This document shows, one piece after another, positions 4,657 through 9,906 of a DNA stretch of 9,906 bases. Source of the stretch: CAIRNS01 sp049508565 (lineage in GTDB: Bacteria > Elusimicrobiota > Endomicrobiia > Endomicrobiales > CAIRNS01); NCBI GenBank assembly GCA_049508565.1, contig JBELAT010000116.1:1-9906 (forward strand), written 5' to 3'. The notes below the pieces were generated by a model, which was given only the letters and a program-made list of their open reading frames with translations, was not told the DNA's origin and made no database searches. A program made the translations under genes and the position numbers. How positions within the stretch are numbered: position 1 is the first letter of the stretch; each line of letters starts with the position of its first letter.

Positions 4657-5128
4657 AAAAGATTACGCTGAGCTTATTAAGGTTTTAAATAAGCATAAGG
4701 TTGAATACTTGATAGTAGGGGCATATGCTGTTATGTACCATACAAACATACCGAGATTTACACAAGACATTGATTTATGGATCAATGAAACTAAAGATAA
4801 TGCAAAAAGATGTTCAGAAGCTATAAAAGAATTCTCCGGGTTGAATATTTCTCCTGAATCGTTATTGAAAAAAGGGGAAATTAATTATTTAGGAGTCGAA
4901 CCTAACAGAATTGACTTCTTTAACGCTCAAGGAGAACTTAGTTTTGATAATTCCTTTCAGAATAAGACAATTGGAAAATTTAGAGACACTAATACATTTT
5001 ACGTAAAAATAGAAGATCTTATTGCAGCAAAAAAATATCACTTATCAATGGGTGATAGAAACTTATTAAAATCCGAAAAAGATTTAAAAGATATTAAAAG
5101 GCTGGAAGCCGTGAAAAAGAAAGCGTAG
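4634..5128 (+). CDS. Nucleotidyltransferase-fold protein, DUF6036/AbiEii-like
   Basis: A 164-residue protein of the DNA polymerase beta-like nucleotidyltransferase superfamily. It has the LIVGAYAVMYHT segment (26-37), the catalytic-type TQDIDLWI (43-50) with D45 and D47, and a third acidic residue D94 in NRIDFF (91-96). The C-terminal IEDLIAAKKYHLSMGDR and KDLKDIKRLEA helices (126-159) are typical of the DUF6036 and AbiEii-related group. Related proteins in toxin-antitoxin and abortive-infection systems transfer nucleotides to tRNA or proteins; whether this one does so is inferred. The short length excludes a full AbiEii. It overlaps the 70-aa gene by 23 bp and probably depends on it for translation. 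Confidence 0.82.
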   Translation: MEKEKQSEKDYAELIKVLNKHKVEYLIVGAYAVMYHTNIPRFTQDIDLWINETKDNAKRCSEAIKEFSGLNISPESLLKKGEINYLGVEPNRIDFFNAQGELSFDNSFQNKTIGKFRDTNTFYVKIEDLIAAKKYHLSMGDRNLLKSEKDLKDIKRLEAVKKKA

Positions 5129-5136
5129 TAAAATAT

Positions 5137-5167
5137 ATTTCGCGATCTGTGTAAAAAGGCGAACTTT
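5137..5167 (+). repeat. 31-bp hairpin repeat, copy 1 (before the FRG gene)
   Basis: ATTTCGC, seven variable bases, then GTAAAAAGGCGAACTTT. TTCGC (5139-5143) can pair with GCGAA (5159-5163). It ends ten bases before the FRG ribosome binding site, and a TAAAAT (5129-5134) lies just upstream. The same layout recurs at 6324-6354. Confidence 0.7.
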
Positions 5168-5189
5168 TAGATTTTAAGGAGAGTATGGG

Positions 5190-6296
5190 ATGAAAGGTCA
5201 GTGGATTGGTGTGTATGGTGGCGATCAGACGGGGAAGATTATTATTAATATCGAAGATCTCGGTGATCATTTTCAATGCGTTGCTATTACTCATCCAGAT
5301 GATGACAAACTGCCCGCTTCGGCTACCTTTTTTGAAACAACTAATAAAGATCCGAAAATATCATCTAATGCTTCGATAGCAGCTATTAATCCCTTCAATA
5401 ATAATATTATGGCAAGTCCAATAGAATTTCAAAAAATATATCCAGGTTTTAATAATTCCACAAAGGCTATCATCACAGGCCAATATGAAGATAATGAATT
5501 ATCTCTAAATGCAAAAACAGATATTGGAGTAAATCTTAACTGCCATATAAAGCGTAAACCTTTTTCAATATTCTCTGAGGTTCCGGTGAAAGGAATGACT
5601 TGGGGAGAATTTAAAATACATTTTAATACAAATTCTCAAACAAAATGCCTTTTTCGGGGACAAGAAGCGCCATGGAAATTAAGGACTGCATTTCACCGTC
5701 GAGGGCGTTATAATCTTTACCGCTTTATGAATAACGATATTCCTATTCTCCACCGACGCTTGACTGCAAATACTAAGCATCTGTTTAATTTAACGAATCC
5801 GGAAGAAAATGGTGCATTTTACAATCTAGCTCAACACCATGGATACCCTACGCCTCTCCTGGATTGGACCTATTCACCTTATGTAGCTGCTTTTTTTGCA
5901 TTTTGGAAAATACGCAAAGGATTATCTGATTATAACTGGGCCGTCAGAATTTACAGATTTGACCAGGAAAAGTGGAAGAATGATTTTAATCAATTAGTAA
6001 CATTAAATGCCACAAAACCGCATCTTTCTACCCTTGATTGTTTAGCTATTGAAAATGACCGCTTAGTTCCGCAACAGGCTACAACAACTATGACAAACAT
6101 AGATGATATCGAAGCATATATTAAGACACGCGAAGACGAAAAGAGATATACCTATCTTTCGGCAATTGATATTCCTGCAGGTGAAAGAAATGAAGTAATG
6201 AAAGAGCTGGCGTTTATGGGAATAACTGCCGGTTCTTTGTTCCCTGATTTGGATGGTGCTTGTGCAGAGCTTCGAGAAGCTCTTTTTGATCAATGA
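5190..6296 (+). CDS. FRG-domain protein with N-terminal beta-rich domain
   Basis: A 368-residue protein of the FRG family, named for its FRG motif and often found in defence and mobile regions; the molecular activity of the family is not established. FRGQ lies at 155-158. The second signature LAQHHGYPTPLLDWTYSP (213-230) is followed by YVAAFFAFWK, and the usual family ending MGITAGSLFPDLDGACAEL lies at 343-361. Residues 1-120 form a separate beta-rich region opening with WIGVYGGDQTGKIIINIED, which I have seen fused to FRG domains but cannot name. An earlier ATG at 5185 meets a stop after one codon, so 5190 is the start, with AAGGAGAG at 5177-5184. It is a single gene bracketed by two copies of a 31-bp repeat. 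A role in phage defence is inferred from context. Confidence 0.88.
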   Translation: MKGQWIGVYGGDQTGKIIINIEDLGDHFQCVAITHPDDDKLPASATFFETTNKDPKISSNASIAAINPFNNNIMASPIEFQKIYPGFNNSTKAIITGQYEDNELSLNAKTDIGVNLNCHIKRKPFSIFSEVPVKGMTWGEFKIHFNTNSQTKCLFRGQEAPWKLRTAFHRRGRYNLYRFMNNDIPILHRRLTANTKHLFNLTNPEENGAFYNLAQHHGYPTPLLDWTYSPYVAAFFAFWKIRKGLSDYNWAVRIYRFDQEKWKNDFNQLVTLNATKPHLSTLDCLAIENDRLVPQQATTTMTNIDDIEAYIKTREDEKRYTYLSAIDIPAGERNEVMKELAFMGITAGSLFPDLDGACAELREALFDQ

Positions 6297-6323
6297 CAGA
6301 ATATGGGTAAGGTCATAAATTTA

Positions 6324-6354
6324 ATTTCGCCTTCCGCGTAAAAAGGCGAACTTT
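6324..6354 (+). repeat. 31-bp hairpin repeat, copy 2 (after the FRG gene)
   Basis: It is identical to copy 1 in its first seven and last seventeen bases, with different bases in the seven between. TTCGCC (6326-6331) and GGCGAA (6345-6350) are exact inverted repeats around a 13-base loop. It begins 28 bases after the FRG stop. Confidence 0.7.
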
Positions 6355-6369
6355 CCCAAGATCTGAAAA

Positions 6370-6398
6370 TTGACTTTCGACGGATGGTTTACTAAAAT
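6370..6398 (+). promoter_or_regulatory. Predicted promoter of the membrane-protein gene
   Basis: TTGACT (6370-6375) and TAAAAT (6393-6398) are spaced by exactly 17 bp. The transcript would start near 6405 and carry the third hairpin repeat copy in its 5' leader. Confidence 0.6.
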
Positions 6399-6410
6399 AT
6401 AAGAACATTA

Positions 6411-6438
6411 TTCGCAATTTAAAAATAAAGCGAACTTT
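6411..6438 (+). repeat. Diverged hairpin repeat, copy 3
   Basis: TTCGC (6411-6415), an A/T-rich spacer, then GCGAACTTT (6430-6438). It keeps both ends of the 31-bp repeat but is one base shorter and has lost the GTAAAAAGG core. It is in the predicted leader of the next gene, as copy 1 is in that of the FRG gene. Confidence 0.5.
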
Positions 6439-6465
6439 CATGGATAATATTATAATCTATTTACA

Positions 6466-6867
6466 ATGAAGATATTAACTTTTATTTTTGCTGCAATATC
6501 TGCAATAATTGGGTGTGTTGCATTTGTTTATAATATACGTATCCAAAGAAACAATAGTATCAGTAGGATAGTGGACACATATATTCAAAATTTGAGCGAT
6601 CCTCTTAATCGAGAGGAGGGCATATCTGGTTTAATCAGGGCAGGAATTTGTGAAGTGAATTCAAAAAATAGTTTTTGGCAAATCATACATAAAATAGAGA
6701 CGCGAACAAGAAATATACTCACTCCTGCCTTAACTAACCAATACATTATTACTTTGAAAAAATTACATAAACCCACGAGACCATTTATATTGTTTCAGAC
6801 TAATAAATACGATAGCATTATTAAATGTATCGAGGCGGCTGCAAAGGAAGAAAATGTATCAATATAA
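6466..6867 (+). CDS. Small single-pass membrane protein, unknown function
   Basis: A 133-residue protein that I do not recognise. Residues 3-24 (ILTFIFAAISAIIGCVAFVYNI) form one clear transmembrane helix followed by RIQRNN, so the C-terminal 105 residues should face the cytoplasm. That part is helical with REEGISGLIRAGICEV (50-65) and KIETRTRNILTPALTNQ, without a catalytic motif I can name. A promoter with a 17-bp spacer precedes it, but no Shine-Dalgarno is visible before ATG 6466. Its end overlaps the recombinase remnant by 14 bp. Placed between an FRG gene and a restriction enzyme, it could be a membrane effector or partner of the FRG protein. That is inference; it could equally be an unrelated cargo gene. 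Confidence 0.65.
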   Translation: MKILTFIFAAISAIIGCVAFVYNIRIQRNNSISRIVDTYIQNLSDPLNREEGISGLIRAGICEVNSKNSFWQIIHKIETRTRNILTPALTNQYIITLKKLHKPTRPFILFQTNKYDSIIKCIEAAAKEENVSI

Positions 6868-7286
6868 ACGCGAGCCCTTAACCAACGATGAAGCCGATCG
6901 GCTTGCCAACGCTTGCGAAACCGTTACTGAAAAAATAGCCATATTTACGTTGCTTGACACTGGTTTGCGTGTCTCCGAATTAGCGACTCTGAAAAAGGAT
7001 AACTTGCTTTGGCAGGACCACCGCCTAGTGGTTTACGGTAAGGGTGGACCTTACGGCAAAAAGACAAAAAGAAGGATCGTTCCTTTGACCGAAAGAGCCT
7101 ATAGCGTGCTCAGTAACTTCTTTTCACTCCAGGATAAAATAGACCTTCGCCATAACCTGCATTAAACGCGGAATCAGTACCCGCTCTCTCCAGCAGTTTC
7201 TCGGCCATGACCGCCTTATGACGACGGAAATATATCTGAACATGAGTCCGGAAGATGCTTGCCGTGAGTTCATGAAGAAATTCTAA
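6854..7286 (+). pseudogene. Tyrosine recombinase (integrase) with internal deletion
   Basis: This is the remnant of a short XerD-like integrase. The first frame (6854-7165) has LLDTGLRVSELATL with the box I Arg (R39) and KGGPYGKKTKRRIVPL with the beta-hairpin Lys (K63), then stops. A second frame from about 7143 to 7286 reads TFAITCIKRGISTRSLQQFL and then GHDRLMTTEIYLN, with the box III His (7206-7208) and the nucleophile Tyr (7233-7235), ending in the usual EDACREFMKKF tail. In relatives some thirty or more residues, including the box II HxxR, lie between the LQDKI segment and TFA. Here they are missing and the frame changes near 7137-7143. The enzyme should be inactive. The N-terminal DNA-binding domain also looks absent, as in some short recombinases. 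It suggests that the region once belonged to an integrating element. Confidence 0.8.
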
Positions 7287-7340
7287 GAAAAGTAAGACAA
7301 GGCTATAAAGATAGCAGTAACCTAGTGGAGAAAGGAAAAG

Positions 7341-9906
7341 ATGAAAGGCAATTCGCCGGATCAGGCGGTTTTTGACGAACTAAAAAGGTTTTCAAAGTCC
7401 TTAACAACTAAGTTTTCCTCAAGAACAGCAGGGCAACCTGAAGCACAATTGAAATCTCCCATCGAGCAATTGTTCGGCGCCTACGCTGCCACTATTTCCC
7501 GCGCCATTGTTCTAAAAGATGAATCTTCTATTGAGCGTCTTGGGCGACCGGACTACGCCGTTGAAAGCAATGACCTGCTTATCGGATATATCGAACTCAA
7601 GGACCCGGAAAAGGGCGCTAATCCGGAGAAATATAAGGGGCATGATGCTGCACAATGGGAACGCTTCAAAAATATACCCAATATCCTTTATACCAGTGCG
7701 AATGAATGGGCTTTGTATCAGAACGGACAACTTACAGACAAAATAGTTCGATTCGATGGAGATGTCTGTACGGATGGCGAGAATGCAGTCACTGAACAAA
7801 ATGCGAAAGCCCTTTTTGCGTTATTTGCTGCCTTCACGTCTTGGTCACCTATCGTTCCAGTGAAACCAAAAGAACTTGCGGCCTATCTTGCCCCTTTTTG
7901 TCGTCTTATCCGCGAAGATGTTGTTGATGCCCTCAAGGATAATGACTCATTAATGCATTCCCTTAAGGCGGAAATCCAAAATCTATTGTTTCCTGATGCA
8001 GATAACTTTCGTTTTGCAGATGCTTATGCGCAAACGGTCACTTTTGCCCTCTTACTGGCACACCTTGAGCAAGCTGACGTGCTGGATCTGCGAAATGCCT
8101 ATGATACTCTTGAAAAACATCATACTCTTTTATCTCGCTCACTTGAATTTCTGACTGACAAATCAGCGCGGAAAGAAATCAGCACATCTCTTTCTCTTTT
8201 GCAGCGCGTCATACATGCTACCCCGTGTGAAGCACTGACAGCAACGAAAGAAACCGCTGATCCGTGGCTTTTTTTCTATGAGGAATTCCTTGAGGCGTAT
8301 GACCCTGAACTACGGAAAAAGGCAGGTGTTTATTATACACCGCTTGAGGTTGTCCAATGCCAGGTACGATTAATCGATGAACTTTTGCAAAAGCAATTGG
8401 GAAAAGAAATGGGTTTTGTTGAGGCAGGAGTCGCAACACTGGATCCGGCGGTCGGAACCGGGACATACTTGCTTGCAATCATTGAACATGCTCTAAGTCG
8501 TGTAGAAAAGGAAGAAGGAGTCGGGGCCGTAAAAGGCGGAGCCCGTTCACTTATTCATAATCTTCACGGGTTCGAGTGGATGGTGGGCCCGTATGCAGTA
8601 GCACAATTGAGGTTCTCCCAAGCTCTTACTCGGTATAAAGTCGCGCTGCCGGACACCGGCACCGGGATTTACTTAACCAATACACTTGAATCACCACATG
8701 TAAAACCACCGGCGCCACCGCTTTTTCATAAACCTATTGCTCAAGAACACGAGCGTGCGCTTAAGGTAAAAGACTCACAACATGTGTTAGTGTGTCTCGG
8801 CAATCCACCTTATGGCCGCCATGAATCGGCTGCAAAAGATGGGAGCAACAAGGAAACCACGGGTGGGTGGGTTCGTTATGGTGAAGAATCTGAAACACCG
8901 ATTTTAGAAAGTTTTATTCAACCCACACGCGATGCTGGGCATGGCGTTCATCTGAAGAATATTTATAATCTTTATGTTTATTTTATTCGCTGGGCGCTCT
9001 GGAAAGTATTTGAACATAAAACTGCCGTGGGCCCAGGAATTGTTTCATTTATAACCGCTTCAAGCTATATTGACGGCGACGCATTTTCGGGCATGCGCGA
9101 ACACCTGCGACGGATTTGCGATCATATTGATGTGATTGATTTAGGCGGCGAAGGTCGTGGAACAAGAAAAGATGAAAATGTCTTTGCCATTCAAACACCA
9201 GTGGCAATTTTTATTGCATGGCGGAAGAAATTAAAGAGTCCGGATACTCCGGCCGTTGTCAGATATACAAAGATTGAAGGAACAAGGGAAGAAAAGCTGG
9301 ATATACTCGGAAAAATAAAGTCTGAGAATGGGTTGAAATGGGAAAAGGCATCAGAGGGCTGGTTGACCCCTTTTAGGCCGATTGCCAGAGGAGAGTTCGC
9401 TACTTGGCCGATAATAAATGATATTTTCCCATGGCAAAATGGTGGCACAATGGCTGGTCGTACTTGGATTATTGCACCTTCGAAAGAATTGTTAAAACGA
9501 AGACTCTCCGCATTTGAAAAGTCTGTAGATAAAATCGCTGCATTTAAAAATTCACCAACTGGAAGAAAATATGACGATAAGTTATCAAAATTAACGCGAA
9601 CTAATGGAGATTTGCTACCTCTTGCACAGGTAAAATCATTTGATGATATTTATGTCCAGACTTATGTACAGCCATATTCATACCGTTCTTTTGACAGACA
9701 GTTTATAATAGGAGATATACGTTTTCTTGATCGTGCTGGCCCTTCATTATGGTATGCCCATGGCGATAAGCAAATATATCTTGCGGGTTTGTTAACCAAA
9801 CCACTAGGAGATGGCCCAGCCCTTACAGCGTGTGCTGAGATCCCAGATAAAGATTTTTTCTCAAATCGTGGAGCAAAAGATGTAATTCCCTTGTTTCTTG
9901 ACGATC
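7341..9906 (+). CDS. Type ISP/IIG-like restriction-modification enzyme, 3' truncated by window
   Basis: An open frame of 855 codons without stop, running off the window. Residues 1-130 resemble an Mrr-like PD-(D/E)XK nuclease, with RPD (D71), then YIELKD giving E85 and K87. A helical linker follows. The methylase begins with GVYYTPLEVV (motif X, 329-338). Motif I is LDPAVGTGTY (367-376) and motif IV is NPPY (488-491), which defines an N6-adenine gamma-class enzyme. From about 781 (YRSFDRQF) through YLAGLLTKPLGDGPA to KDVIPL near 851 it matches the C-terminal specificity region of type ISP enzymes. It probably cuts unmethylated DNA and methylates the same site. No RecA-like ATPase motifs lie between nuclease and methylase, unlike classic LlaGI-type ISP enzymes, so the architecture is closer to type IIG. 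A GGAGAAAGGA ribosome binding site (7327-7336) precedes the ATG. It starts 54 bases after the recombinase remnant. Confidence 0.9.
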   Translation, partial: MKGNSPDQAVFDELKRFSKSLTTKFSSRTAGQPEAQLKSPIEQLFGAYAATISRAIVLKDESSIERLGRPDYAVESNDLLIGYIELKDPEKGANPEKYKGHDAAQWERFKNIPNILYTSANEWALYQNGQLTDKIVRFDGDVCTDGENAVTEQNAKALFALFAAFTSWSPIVPVKPKELAAYLAPFCRLIREDVVDALKDNDSLMHSLKAEIQNLLFPDADNFRFADAYAQTVTFALLLAHLEQADVLDLRNAYDTLEKHHTLLSRSLEFLTDKSARKEISTSLSLLQRVIHATPCEALTATKETADPWLFFYEEFLEAYDPELRKKAGVYYTPLEVVQCQVRLIDELLQKQLGKEMGFVEAGVATLDPAVGTGTYLLAIIEHALSRVEKEEGVGAVKGGARSLIHNLHGFEWMVGPYAVAQLRFSQALTRYKVALPDTGTGIYLTNTLESPHVKPPAPPLFHKPIAQEHERALKVKDSQHVLVCLGNPPYGRHESAAKDGSNKETTGGWVRYGEESETPILESFIQPTRDAGHGVHLKNIYNLYVYFIRWALWKVFEHKTAVGPGIVSFITASSYIDGDAFSGMREHLRRICDHIDVIDLGGEGRGTRKDENVFAIQTPVAIFIAWRKKLKSPDTPAVVRYTKIEGTREEKLDILGKIKSENGLKWEKASEGWLTPFRPIARGEFATWPIINDIFPWQNGGTMAGRTWIIAPSKELLKRRLSAFEKSVDKIAAFKNSPTGRKYDDKLSKLTRTNGDLLPLAQVKSFDDIYVQTYVQPYSYRSFDRQFIIGDIRFLDRAGPSLWYAHGDKQIYLAGLLTKPLGDGPALTACAEIPDKDFFSNRGAKDVIPLFLDD

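Noticed and set aside
5137..6438. Integron attC sites flanking gene cassettes
   Set aside because: The hairpin repeats lack the GTTRRRY and RYYYAAC core boxes, and the nearby recombinase shows no integron-specific insert.
9191..9448. 85-codon minus-strand frame inside the restriction enzyme gene
   Set aside because: Fully antisense to the continuous methylase frame, with no ribosome binding site or recognisable domain.

Overview
This window looks like an accessory or mobile region of an environmental Gram-negative-type bacterium. It has moderate to low GC, sigma70-like promoters, AAGGAG ribosome binding sites, an ISKra4-like insertion sequence and a run of unrelated plasmid or defence genes in one orientation. 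The sequence does not identify the species. Anammox planctomycetes, Desulfobacterota or Nitrospirota would all fit, but that is only an impression.

Layout. (1) 1-2180 is a complete insertion sequence read on the minus strand, bounded by near-perfect 22-bp terminal inverted repeats. It carries a small Cys-containing accessory protein and a DDE transposase split over two frames at a run of eight T in the coding strand. (2) 2197-2877 is a HigB/HigA-type toxin-antitoxin operon. Its promoter is consensus, with a 9-bp-arm palindrome between -35 and -10, and the toxin start lies almost at the predicted transcription start. (3) 2878-3176 has no gene: a compositionally odd GC-rich stretch, then two perfect palindromes whose centres are 52 bp apart. 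(4) 3177-4368 is a partition-like cassette: a ParA/Soj ATPase and a ribbon-helix-helix protein with a Lys/Thr-rich tail. It contains four clusters of a 9-bp direct repeat (consensus A-A/T-T-A-C-A-A-A-C). One cluster overlays the parA promoter, one lies inside parA, one inside the ribbon-helix-helix gene and one at its stop codon. (5) 4444-5128 is an overlapping pair: an unknown 70-aa protein and a DUF6036/AbiEii-like nucleotidyltransferase. (6) 5137-6438 holds an FRG-domain protein bracketed by two copies of a 31-bp hairpin-containing repeat, plus a third diverged copy in the leader of the next gene. (7) 6466-6867 is a small one-pass membrane protein of unknown function. (8) 6854-7286 is a tyrosine recombinase destroyed by an internal, frame-changing deletion. 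(9) 7341 to the window end is a restriction-modification enzyme with a PD-(D/E)XK nuclease, an N6-adenine methylase and a type ISP-like specificity region, and no helicase between nuclease and methylase. It is cut by the window edge.

Together the genes resemble a plasmid-derived or integrative element carrying stabilisation functions (toxin-antitoxin, partition) and defence-type cargo (nucleotidyltransferase, FRG, restriction-modification), with a dead integrase and an IS at one end. The most unusual signal is the 9-bp repeat family. The same DNA motif is read in two different codon registers in two adjacent genes, giving different tripeptides. This suggests the DNA itself is conserved, probably as the centromere and operator of the partition system.
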